From contig JANXNS010000132.1 in NCBI GenBank assembly GCA_025353965.1, positions 1 through 45,592 on the forward strand: a DNA stretch of 45,592 nt. Direction: 5' to 3'. This document shows positions 16,310 to 25,733 of the stretch, piece by piece. The notes under the pieces were generated by a model. It ran no database searches. It had not been told where the DNA came from and saw only the letters and a program-made list of their open reading frames with translations. The stretch comes from Aquihabitans sp. (GTDB lineage Bacteria > Actinomycetota > Acidimicrobiia > Acidimicrobiales > Iamiaceae). The translations under genes and the position numbers were made by a program. Each line of letters begins with the position of its first letter. Within the stretch, counting starts at the first letter, position 1.

Positions 16310-17689
16310 TTATATCGAAGTGCCCTCTGATCTTGCCAGCGCGTCGGCGACGACGTCGAGCCCCTCGTGGAGGAGATCTTCGCCGATCACCAAGGGTGGG
16401 AGGAAGCGGATGACGTTTCCGTAGGTGCCAGCGCCGAGGGTGACCACCCCTTGGGCGTGGCAGGAGGCCAGGACAGCTTTGACCCGGTCCGGGTCGGGGG
16501 TTGTGGTCCCCGGCTTGACCAGCTCAATGGCCTGCATGAGGCCCCGGCCGCGGACGTCGCCCAGGCCGCCATCTTCGACGCCCATGGCGTTGAGTCGACT
16601 CCGCAACACGGTGCCCAGTTGTTCGGCCCGGGCCACTAGCCCCTCGCGGTCGATCATCTCGATGGTGGCCACGGCCGCGGCACAGGCCACCGGGTTGCCG
16701 CCGTAGGTACCACCGAGACCGCCCGCGTGCACGGCGTCCATGAGCTCGGCCCGACCGGTCACCGCCGCAAGGGGAAGACCGCCGGCGATGCCCTTGGCCG
16801 TGGTGATCAGGTCTGGGACGATGCCCTCGTGCTCGCTGGCAAACCAGCGGCCAGTTCGACCGAAGCCGGTCTGGATTTCATCCGCTACGAAGAGAATCCC
16901 GTTGGCCTGGCAGAACTCAACCAAGGCCGGAAGGTAGCCGGCCCCGGGGACAATGAATCCACCCTCGCCCTGGATGGGCTCGACCAGGATGGCGGCCACG
17001 TTGGTGGCGCCGATCTCGGTGCGGATGTGGTCGATGGCCTGGGCCGCGGCCTCTGGCCCGCAGGCGTCGGCTCCACCCGGCCAGCGGTACGGGTAGGCCA
17101 TGGGCACCCGGTACACCTCCGGGGCAAAGGGCCCGAAGCCAGCCTTGTAGGGCATGGACTTGGCGGTGAGGGCCATGGTCAGGTTGGTGCGGCCGTGGTA
17201 GGCGTGCTCCAGCACGACGATGGCGGTGCGACCCGTTGCATGACGGGCGATTTTTACCGCGTTCTCCACCGCCTCAGCCCCGGAGTTGAACAGGGCGGAG
17301 CGCTTCTCATGGTCGCCAGGGGTTAGCCGGTTGAGGTGTTCGGCCACGGCGACGTATCCCTCATAGGGCGTGACCATGAAACACGTGTGGGTGAAGGCGG
17401 CGGCTTGGGCCGACACGGCCGCAGCCACATTCGATGCAGCGTTTCCGACATTTACCACGGCAATGCCCGAGCCGAGGTCGATGAGGGAGTTGCCGTCGGC
17501 ATCGACGATGACGCCACCGCCAGCGGCAACCACGGCGATGGGCAAGGTGCTGCTCACACCGGAGGCGACGGCCGCCACTCTTCGGGCATGCAGTTCGAGT
17601 GAACGGGGGCCAGGAATCTCGGTAACCAATCGGCGTTCCTGCGGGAGCGTCGGACCGCCGAGGGGGGTTTGGATGGCAATGTCGGTCAT
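16310..17689 (-). CDS. gabT: 4-aminobutyrate aminotransferase
   Basis: A 459-residue class III PLP aminotransferase. NSGAEAVENAVKIAR, the HAYHGRTNLTMALT block, EPIQGEGGF, VADEIQTGFGRTG (Asp270 contacts the PLP ring nitrogen) and TTAKGIAGG (Schiff-base Lys299) are all as in bacterial GabT. It converts GABA and 2-oxoglutarate to succinic semialdehyde and glutamate. No succinate-semialdehyde dehydrogenase lies in the window. The gene starts 27 bp after the dprE2 stop on the same strand, so it is probably co-transcribed with an arabinan-precursor gene, an arrangement with no obvious metabolic logic. Confidence 0.92.
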   Translation of the reverse strand: MTDIAIQTPLGGPTLPQERRLVTEIPGPRSLELHARRVAAVASGVSSTLPIAVVAAGGGVIVDADGNSLIDLGSGIAVVNVGNAASNVAAAVSAQAAAFTHTCFMVTPYEGYVAVAEHLNRLTPGDHEKRSALFNSGAEAVENAVKIARHATGRTAIVVLEHAYHGRTNLTMALTAKSMPYKAGFGPFAPEVYRVPMAYPYRWPGGADACGPEAAAQAIDHIRTEIGATNVAAILVEPIQGEGGFIVPGAGYLPALVEFCQANGILFVADEIQTGFGRTGRWFASEHEGIVPDLITTAKGIAGGLPLAAVTGRAELMDAVHAGGLGGTYGGNPVACAAAVATIEMIDREGLVARAEQLGTVLRSRLNAMGVEDGGLGDVRGRGLMQAIELVKPGTTTPDPDRVKAVLASCHAQGVVTLGAGTYGNVIRFLPPLVIGEDLLHEGLDVVADALARSEGTSI

Positions 17690-17716
17690 GGCTGCAACAC
17701 CGTATCTTCGCTGGGG

Positions 17717-18487
17717 CTAGTTTTGGCGGGCGGCGAGCTTGCGCCACAGAGGCCGAGGGAGGAGCTTGAACACGGCGAAAATGGGCTGCAGCTTGGCGGG
17801 CGACCACACCGTGTTGGACCCCTTGCGCAGGCCGGCCACAATGTCGACAGCGACGGCCTGGGCGGTGGTGGCCATAGGGCCGTCGTCCATGTGTTCGGTC
17901 ATTTTGGTCCGAACGAAGCCAGGCCGGACCACCATGACCGAGGCGCCAGAGCCCACCAATTGGTCTCCGAGCCCCTGGGCGAAGGTGTCGAGCCCCGCCT
18001 TGGACGAGCCGTAGACAAAGTTCTGGGCCCTGGCCCGTTCACCGGCCACCGACGTGATGACGGCGAGGGTGCCGTGGCCTTGGTCCTTCAAATTCTTGGC
18101 GACGGCCAGACCGGATGAAACCGCTCCGGCGTAGTTGGTGATGGCGGCGTCGGCGGCCGCCGCGGGGTCATCGTCGAACAACGCCTGGTCCCCCAGGACA
18201 CCGAAGGCCAATAACACGACGTCGAGGTCCGGGTGGGCGGCCCAGATCTCGTCGATCACCGTGCGATGGCTGGCGGTATCTGCCGCATCGAACGCCACGA
18301 TGTCGACGGTGGTGACCCCCGCCGTGCGGAGTTCGTCGGCCACGGGGCCCAGCCTGGCGGGGTCACGACCAGCCAAAACCACCGTGCGGCAGCGTTCCTT
18401 GGCCAATTCCTTGACGGTGGCCACGGCAATCTCTGAGCCCCCGCCTAGGACAAGTACGGACTGGACGGCGCCGAGGGCGTCTCTCAT
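17717..18487 (-). CDS. dprE2: Decaprenylphosphoryl-2-keto-ribose reductase
   Basis: A 256-residue SDR that reduces the keto intermediate made by DprE1 to decaprenylphosphoryl-arabinose. It is close to M. tuberculosis DprE2 along its length: VQSVLVLGGGSEIAVATV at the start, DFDA-like FDAADTASH, AFGVLGD, SVAGERARAQNFVYGSSKAG with the YxxxK motif, VRPGFVRTKMTEH, and a C-terminal block VWSPAKLQPIFAVF that is specific to DprE2 among SDRs. ATG 18487 has an AGGAG site about 9 bases upstream. In mycobacteria dprE1 and dprE2 are adjacent; here dprE2 lies about 5 kb from dprE1, separated by three metabolic genes. Confidence 0.92.
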   Translation of the reverse strand: MRDALGAVQSVLVLGGGSEIAVATVKELAKERCRTVVLAGRDPARLGPVADELRTAGVTTVDIVAFDAADTASHRTVIDEIWAAHPDLDVVLLAFGVLGDQALFDDDPAAAADAAITNYAGAVSSGLAVAKNLKDQGHGTLAVITSVAGERARAQNFVYGSSKAGLDTFAQGLGDQLVGSGASVMVVRPGFVRTKMTEHMDDGPMATTAQAVAVDIVAGLRKGSNTVWSPAKLQPIFAVFKLLPRPLWRKLAARQN

Positions 18488-18597
18488 GTGACGGTGCTCC
18501 TGAGGGGTGGCCGGGGTGAAACGGCAGCGCCGTTACGCCGGTTCGCGAACCCGAGAACTGTAGGGCCACCTGGCCCCATCGTTACGCTGCGAGCACC

Positions 18598-18687
18598 ATG
18601 AGCACCCGGAAGCTGATCTTCGCCGCCCTTCTGTGCGGTATGGCCATCCTGGTGGCCTTCACGCTCCAGCTGATCTTGTTGACCTGA
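18598..18687 (+). CDS. Putative 29-residue single-pass membrane peptide
   Basis: ATG 18598 opens a 30-codon frame. The peptide starts with the basic MSTRKL and continues as one hydrophobic helix (FAALLCGMAILVAFTL) to a short C-terminus, a composition expected for a small membrane protein rather than a random GC-rich frame. It sits in the gap between the divergent dprE2 and the membrane-anchored molybdoenzyme gene, 75 bp before the latter. The ribosome site is weak, so translation is not assured. It could also be a leader peptide; no attenuator structure was seen. Confidence 0.4.
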   Translation: MSTRKLIFAALLCGMAILVAFTLQLILLT

Positions 18688-18762
18688 AGGGCGGTTCTCA
18701 CGGTCCGAGGAACGATCGGCTGGACGCGCCTTGTTTGCCGCCGCGACCCCTACCGTCTGCAT

Positions 18763-20355
18763 GTGGACTCCGAGCCGTTTTCTGCCGTTGCGTCGGCCGA
18801 CCCACCATCTGTCGTTGGGCGGGAACGCAACGCTCTCGCCGCAATGCTGGGCGCCGGCGCTGCGCTCGTGACGATCGAGATCGTCACGTTGTTCGATGCC
18901 AAGGGTGTTTCGGTGACGGAGGCCGTGCAAAACCGGTTCATTCGCGACTTCGCCGGGTCGCTCAAACAGACGGCGATTGACCTGTTCGGCACCAACGACA
19001 AGGCCGCGCTCCAGATCGGCACCGCACTGGTGGTGTTGGTTCTCGGCGCGGTGCTCGGGGTCGTTGCCGGTCGCCGAAAGCCTGTCTTACTCGCGGGGTT
19101 TGGCGGCTTTGCCTTGCTCGGCATCGTGGTCGCCTTGGGCGATCCGTTGGCGTCGGGCCCCGTCTCGGTGGTGGCGGCGCTCGTTGGTGCAGGAGCGGGG
19201 CTCGTCACCACGTTCCTGCTCGAACGCTGGTGGAACGGCGAGGGCCCGTTGATCGTCACCGATCGCACCGAGGGGGCCCCTTCGGCGGCCGGGGTTTCTC
19301 GGCGAACGGTGCTCGCCAGCGGTGGAGCAAGTGCCGTTGCTCTCCTCTTCGGTGCGGCTGCGGCCCGAGCGGTTCGGTCGTCGTTGCGCACGACGTCAAC
19401 CACGGTCCGACGCGTGCTGCCGTCGCCCGCCCGCCGGGTGGCCACCCCGATCAACCAGCCATTCGATGTGTCCGGGTTGAGCCCGTACATCACGCCGACG
19501 GCGGACTTTTATCGGATCGACACGGCCGTGCGGGTGCCCGCCATCGATGCCGACTCCTGGAGCCTCAAGATCACCGGGATGGTCGATAACGAACTCACCA
19601 TCACGTACGCAGATCTGCTGGGGCGGGCCCTGGTGGAGGTTCCCATCACCATTCAGTGTGTGTCGAACGAGGTTGGTGGGGACCTCATTGGCACGGCCCG
19701 ATGGACCGGAGTTCCCCTGGCCGAGTTACTCAAGGAGGCGGGGGTTCAAGGCGGAGCCACCCAGATCATGGGTGAGTCTGCCGACGGGTTTACTGCCGGG
19801 TTCCCTGTCGAGGCGGGGACCGACGGGCGAGATTCGCTGCTGGCCATCGGCATGAACGGGCACGCTCTCGAACCCGCTCACGGGTTTCCAGCCCGCCTCA
19901 TCATCCCGGGGCTCTACGGCTACGTGTCGGCCACCAAATGGATTACGGAAATCCGCCTCACCACCTTTGAGGCCGAGCAGGGATTTTGGGTACCGCGCGG
20001 TTGGTCCGCAGATGGCCCGATCAAACTGCAATCACGCATTGATGTCCCCCGTTCGGGTGACTCTGTCCCCGGCGGCCCGCAGGCCATTGGTGGCGTGGCC
20101 TGGGCGCCGCACACCGGCGTGAAGGCCGTGGAAGTGCAGATCGACAAGGGCTCATGGCAGAAGGCGGGGTTGGCCAAGGTCGCCTCGGTCGACACGTGGG
20201 TGCAGTGGCGGCTGGAGTGGGATGCAAAACCGGGCCGCCATGAGATCAAGGTGCGGGCCATCGACCTCAACGGGAGGGTCCAGACCGCCGCGCTGGCCGC
20301 CCCCGCACCCGATGGAGCGACCGGTCATCACACGATCGACGTCGAGGTGGCCTGA
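18763..20355 (+). CDS. Membrane-anchored molybdopterin oxidoreductase (sulfite oxidase fold)
   Basis: A 530-residue protein. The N-terminal 155 residues have about four transmembrane segments. A twin-arginine-like SRRTVLASGG (residues 179-188) precedes a further hydrophobic stretch, consistent with Tat export of the C-terminal part. The catalytic domain (about 235-420) is of the sulfite oxidase type, with Cys299 in TIQCVSNEVGG as the molybdenum ligand and GFPARLIIPGLYG; a Mo-co dimerisation-like domain follows. The usual substrate, sulfite, is not certain: relatives also reduce sulfoxides or act on unknown substrates. It should face outward. GTG 18763 is the longest start; no haem subunit gene is adjacent. 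Confidence 0.85.
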   Translation: MDSEPFSAVASADPPSVVGRERNALAAMLGAGAALVTIEIVTLFDAKGVSVTEAVQNRFIRDFAGSLKQTAIDLFGTNDKAALQIGTALVVLVLGAVLGVVAGRRKPVLLAGFGGFALLGIVVALGDPLASGPVSVVAALVGAGAGLVTTFLLERWWNGEGPLIVTDRTEGAPSAAGVSRRTVLASGGASAVALLFGAAAARAVRSSLRTTSTTVRRVLPSPARRVATPINQPFDVSGLSPYITPTADFYRIDTAVRVPAIDADSWSLKITGMVDNELTITYADLLGRALVEVPITIQCVSNEVGGDLIGTARWTGVPLAELLKEAGVQGGATQIMGESADGFTAGFPVEAGTDGRDSLLAIGMNGHALEPAHGFPARLIIPGLYGYVSATKWITEIRLTTFEAEQGFWVPRGWSADGPIKLQSRIDVPRSGDSVPGGPQAIGGVAWAPHTGVKAVEVQIDKGSWQKAGLAKVASVDTWVQWRLEWDAKPGRHEIKVRAIDLNGRVQTAALAAPAPDGATGHHTIDVEVA

Positions 20356-20473
20356 TCGGCACATGACCTCCCGGCGGGCCGATCGGCAGTTGGGGTCTGG
20401 TCGCTAAGGTGGGTACCTCGGTGGAACGAGCCACCATCGCGGGCTGTTGTAGGGCCCACCCGAGAGGACAACC

Positions 20474-21886
20474 GTGAGCGACGCCGCTGACACCCACTTC
20501 GATGTGATTGTGATCGGCGGAGGGCCAGCCGGGTACGGCGCCGCCCTGTACGGCTCAGCGGCGGGGTTGAACATCGCCTTGGTAGAGATGGACAAGGTCG
20601 GGGGAACCTGTCTGCACCGAGGTTGCATTCCGGCCAAGGAATTGTTGGAGACCGCCCACGTGTACCGCACGGTCACCGAGGCGTCGATCTATGGCGTGCA
20701 GGCGTCCGCCCCAACGCTGGATTTCGGCACCACCATTGAGCGTAAAAACCAGGTGGTCGGCGCTCTTTTCAACGGTTTGTCGGGTCTGCTCAAGAACCGC
20801 AAGGTCACGATGTTCGCGGGAACCGGCTCGCTGCGGGCTGATCGCACGGTCGTGGTGGCCGGGGCCGGCGGAGAATCTGCGGAGATCACCGCCGACGCAG
20901 TGATCCTGGCGTCCGGTTCGGTCCCACGGACCCTGCCCGGGTTCGAGGTCGATGGGACCATCGTGCTCAGCTCCGACGAGGTCTTCGAACTTGAGCAACT
21001 CCCCAAGCGCGTGGCCGTCATCGGTGGCGGTGCCATCGGCTGTGAGTTCGCCTCGATGATGAGTGACCTCGGCAGTGAAGTCACCATTCTGGAAGCCCTG
21101 GCGCAGGTGCTTCCCGCGGTGGACAAGGACGTCACCAACACCGTGTTGCGCTCGTTCAAGGGTCGCAAGATAGATGTGCGGGTGGGCGTCAAGGTGGCTG
21201 GGCACACGCCGGGGCCCACGGGAACCACCATCGCCATCGAGGGGAGTGATGATCTTGAGGTAGACGCGGTGATCGTGTCCGTCGGCCGTCGCCCGCTTTC
21301 GGAACTCCTGGGCCTGGCCGGCACCGGTGTTGTCATCACCGACCGAGGTTACGTAGAGGTAGACCCGCTCTGCCGTACGGCGCTCGACGGGGTCTGGGCC
21401 ATCGGGGATCTCATTGCCACCCCGGGCCTGGCCCACGTTGGCTATGCGGAGGCCATCCTCGTCATCAAGCAACTTCTCGGTGAGGAGGCCATCCCGGTGG
21501 ACTACGACAAGGTGGCCTGGTGCATCTACTCCAAGCCGGAGGTTGCCTTCGTCGGCCTGTCCGAGCAGGCGGCGCGAGACGCTGGCCATGACGTTGTGGT
21601 GGCCAAGCATCGCTGGGGCGGCAACAGTCGGGCCCTCATCCTGAGCGATACCGAAGGCGTCGTGAAGGTCATCGCCGAGAAGCAAGCCGACGGCACCGGT
21701 GGCCAGATACTCGGCGTGCACATGTCAGGCCCGTGGGTCACGGAGCAGTTGGGCCAGGCCTACCTGAGTGTCAACTGGGAAGCCACGGTGGGCGACATCG
21801 CTCATTTCATCCAACCCCACCCCTCCCTGTCGGAGACATTCGGAGAAGCCGTCTTGTCTCTCACCGGCCGCAGCCTCAACGGCTAA
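20474..21886 (+). CDS. lpd: Dihydrolipoamide dehydrogenase (E3)
   Basis: A 470-residue flavoprotein disulfide reductase that reoxidises dihydrolipoyl groups with NAD. VIVIGGGPAGYGAA binds FAD; GGTCLHRGCIPAK holds the redox pair Cys46/Cys51; VIGGGAIGCEFASM binds NAD; the C-terminal IQPHPSLSE provides the His-Glu acid/base of the partner subunit. GTG 20474 has a GAGGACA ribosome site. The E2 gene follows 44 bp downstream, so the pair form an operon with lipBA, giving the E3, E2 and lipoylation functions of a 2-oxoacid dehydrogenase without an E1 gene. Confidence 0.95.
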   Translation: MSDAADTHFDVIVIGGGPAGYGAALYGSAAGLNIALVEMDKVGGTCLHRGCIPAKELLETAHVYRTVTEASIYGVQASAPTLDFGTTIERKNQVVGALFNGLSGLLKNRKVTMFAGTGSLRADRTVVVAGAGGESAEITADAVILASGSVPRTLPGFEVDGTIVLSSDEVFELEQLPKRVAVIGGGAIGCEFASMMSDLGSEVTILEALAQVLPAVDKDVTNTVLRSFKGRKIDVRVGVKVAGHTPGPTGTTIAIEGSDDLEVDAVIVSVGRRPLSELLGLAGTGVVITDRGYVEVDPLCRTALDGVWAIGDLIATPGLAHVGYAEAILVIKQLLGEEAIPVDYDKVAWCIYSKPEVAFVGLSEQAARDAGHDVVVAKHRWGGNSRALILSDTEGVVKVIAEKQADGTGGQILGVHMSGPWVTEQLGQAYLSVNWEATVGDIAHFIQPHPSLSETFGEAVLSLTGRSLNG

Positions 21887-21930
21887 GAACCAACTACCCC
21901 GAACCAAAACCAGAAAGCGAGCGGCATTCA

Positions 21931-23397
<1,467 letters not shown>

Positions 23398-23425
23398 CAC
23401 TGGTCTGCGCCGGTAGCCTGCGGGC

Positions 23426-25096
23426 ATGGTTCTTGTCGCCCCGGTCGTTGCCCGGCCGCTGCACGTTCGGTGGCTTGGCAAGGTGCGGTATCAAGATGCC
23501 AATGCGCTGCAGCATGGTCTCTATAACCAGGCATCGGACGACCACCTGCTCTTGCTGGAACACCCGCACGTCTACACCCTTGGGATGCGGGCCAGCATGG
23601 AGCACGTGCTGGTAGATCCCGCGTCGGTGGGCGCGGAGTTGATCCGTACTGATCGCGGCGGCGACGTGACCTATCACGGTCCCGGGCAGCTGGTTGGCTA
23701 TCCAATTCTCCAGTTGCCGGGCAAGGGCGGCGGGACCATGGCCGACAGCGTGGCCTACGTGACCTCCGTGGAGCAGCTGATCATCGACTCGCTGGCGGAC
23801 CTTGACTTGTTGGCCGATCGGCTGCCTGGCTTCCCCGGGGTGTGGGTGGGGACAGCCACGGATCGTCCTCGAAAAATCTGTGCGATCGGCGTGCGGCTCA
23901 ACCGAGGCCGGACCCTCCACGGGTTCGGGCTGAACGTAGATCCCGACCTTGCCATGTTCGGCCACATCATCCCGTGCGGCATTCCCGACAAGGCGGTCAC
24001 GTCCATCCGCCAAGAAGGCATTTCGGCGTCCATGGCCGAGGTCGTCGACGTGGTGACCGCTCGCGCCGTTGAGCGCTGGGGTAAGGGCGGCAGTGACCGC
24101 CACGATGTGGTGTGGCGTCACCAGGTGAGCGACTTGGCCCCGTTCTCCCGTGGTGAAGGCCCCGGCGAGTTGCCGGGCCAAGGCACGTCGGTTCGCCTCC
24201 GCGGGCGCTTAGCCGATGCTGGTGTGGTCCAAGGTCTTGCCATTGGCGAACGCAAGCCGGAATGGATGCGGGCGAAGGTCAAGATGGGCGACGACTATCT
24301 GCGGCTCAAGAAGACCATGCGAGACCTGAACCTGGTCACTGTGTGCGAAGAGGCCGGGTGTCCCAACATCTACGAGTGTTGGTCCGACGGCACGGCAACG
24401 TTCATGATCAACGGTGAACGCTGTACCCGGGCCTGCGGCTTCTGCCTGGTCGACACCCGCCACCCGGCCCCACCCGACGCGGACGAGCCCGAGCGTGTGG
24501 CCGCCGCGGTGGAGCAGATGGGCCTGTCCTATGTGGTCCTCACCACCGTGGCGCGCGACGACTTGGCCGATGGCGGTGCTTCCCAGTTCGCGGCCACCAT
24601 CGCCGCCATCCGGCGTCGGACCCCCGCCATTCAGGTGGAGACGCTCATCTCGGATTGCAAGGGAGATCCCGCGTCGCTCGATCTGATTTTCGGCGCCCGT
24701 CCGGCCGTGCTCAACCACAATATGGAGACCGTCCCCCGGCTTCAGCGAGCCGTCCGTCCGTCGGCGTCGTATGCCCGATCACTGGCGGTATTGGCCCGGG
24801 CCAAAGATGCGGGTCTCACCACCAAATCCAGCCTCATCGTGGGCATGGGGGAGACCTTCGACGAACTAGTGGGAACGCTGGTGGACCTGCGCGGGATCGG
24901 GGTCGACATCGTCACCATCGGCCAGTACCTGCGGCCCACCAGCAATCACCTTCCTGTCGCCCGTTGGTGGACGCCCGATGAGTTCGCCGAGCTCAAACGG
25001 ATCGGCGAGGCCATGGGGATTGGCCACGTCGAGTCCAGCCCGCTCACCCGGTCCAGTTATCACGCGCGCCAGGCGGCCGGGTCTCAGGCAGACTGA
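23426..25096 (+). CDS. Fused octanoyltransferase (LipB) and lipoyl synthase (LipA)
   Basis: A single 556-codon frame. Residues 1-225 are LipB, which moves octanoate from ACP to E2/H-protein lysines: GGDVTYHGPGQLVGYP, Lys150 in PRKICAIGVR and catalytic Cys184 in PCGIPDKAVTS. After a 45-residue linker, residues 277-556 are LipA, the radical-SAM sulfur inserter: auxiliary-cluster cysteines Cys310, Cys315, Cys321; radical-SAM CTRACGFC (Cys333, Cys337, Cys340); and terminal RSSYHA. Every catalytic residue I know for both families is present, so the product should carry out both steps of lipoate assembly. It follows the E2 gene by 28 bp. In most bacteria lipB and lipA are separate, often adjacent genes. 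Confidence 0.93.
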   Translation: MVLVAPVVARPLHVRWLGKVRYQDANALQHGLYNQASDDHLLLLEHPHVYTLGMRASMEHVLVDPASVGAELIRTDRGGDVTYHGPGQLVGYPILQLPGKGGGTMADSVAYVTSVEQLIIDSLADLDLLADRLPGFPGVWVGTATDRPRKICAIGVRLNRGRTLHGFGLNVDPDLAMFGHIIPCGIPDKAVTSIRQEGISASMAEVVDVVTARAVERWGKGGSDRHDVVWRHQVSDLAPFSRGEGPGELPGQGTSVRLRGRLADAGVVQGLAIGERKPEWMRAKVKMGDDYLRLKKTMRDLNLVTVCEEAGCPNIYECWSDGTATFMINGERCTRACGFCLVDTRHPAPPDADEPERVAAAVEQMGLSYVVLTTVARDDLADGGASQFAATIAAIRRRTPAIQVETLISDCKGDPASLDLIFGARPAVLNHNMETVPRLQRAVRPSASYARSLAVLARAKDAGLTTKSSLIVGMGETFDELVGTLVDLRGIGVDIVTIGQYLRPTSNHLPVARWWTPDEFAELKRIGEAMGIGHVESSPLTRSSYHARQAAGSQAD

Positions 25097-25100
25097 GAAA

Positions 25101-25646
25101 ATGGGCCGCACGTGGGACGCAATTCCTGAGCACCTTGCCGAGTGGATGCCTGCTCAGCCGGTGTGGTTTGTGGCCTCGGCGCCGCTGAGCGCGGACGGGC
25201 ACATCAACCTGTCTCCCAAGGGCGACGACACGTTTCGCGTGTTGGATCCGCATACGGTGGCCTATCTGGATCTCACGGGAAGCGGCGCGGAAACCATCGC
25301 CCACACTCGGGAAAATGGTCGCCTCACGATCATGTTCTGCTCGTTCGGCGAGAAGCCAGACATCGTGCGGCTCTACGGCACTGGCGAAGCGGTGCTGGCT
25401 GGCCATGCGGACTTTGCTGAGTTGGTGGCCCACTTTCCGGTCAAGGCCTCCACCCGGAGCGTGATCCGACTGCGAGTCCAGGAGGTCGCCTCGTCGTGTG
25501 GGTACGGCGTGCCGTTCATGGAGCTTCAGCGCCCGCGCCCGATGATGGACGAATGGGCTGAACGCCAGGGTCCCGACGGGATTGTCGAGTACCGGGCCCA
25601 GAAGAATCAGGTCAGCCTGGACGGCCTTCCCGCCCTCGCCGACTGA
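25101..25646 (+). CDS. Pyridoxamine 5'-phosphate oxidase-related (PPOX-fold) protein
   Basis: A 181-residue protein with a split-barrel flavin-binding fold signature: WFVASAPLSADGHINLSPKG near the N-terminus, VAYLDLTGSGAETIAHTREN, and RLTIMFCSFGEKPDIVRLYG. Relatives bind FMN, F420 or haem; the sequence is not sufficient to say which. The start codon lies 4 bp after the lipBA stop, so the gene is probably the last of the lpd-E2-lipBA operon, although a link with lipoate is not known. The C-terminus after about residue 140 is predicted flexible. Confidence 0.8.
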   Translation: MGRTWDAIPEHLAEWMPAQPVWFVASAPLSADGHINLSPKGDDTFRVLDPHTVAYLDLTGSGAETIAHTRENGRLTIMFCSFGEKPDIVRLYGTGEAVLAGHADFAELVAHFPVKASTRSVIRLRVQEVASSCGYGVPFMELQRPRPMMDEWAERQGPDGIVEYRAQKNQVSLDGLPALAD

Positions 25647-25733
25647 GACGGCGACGGCGACGGCTCAGTCATCGGTCAACATCCGGCGTCAGCAGTGGCT
25701 GGAAGAACTGGAGGCCTGGCGTACCCTGAGGCC

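Noticed and set aside
25641-25670. Hairpin with 7-bp arms at the end of the PPOX gene as a terminator
   Set aside because: The loop is long (about 16 bases of a GACGGC-type repeat), the stem is weak and includes the stop codon; support is insufficient.
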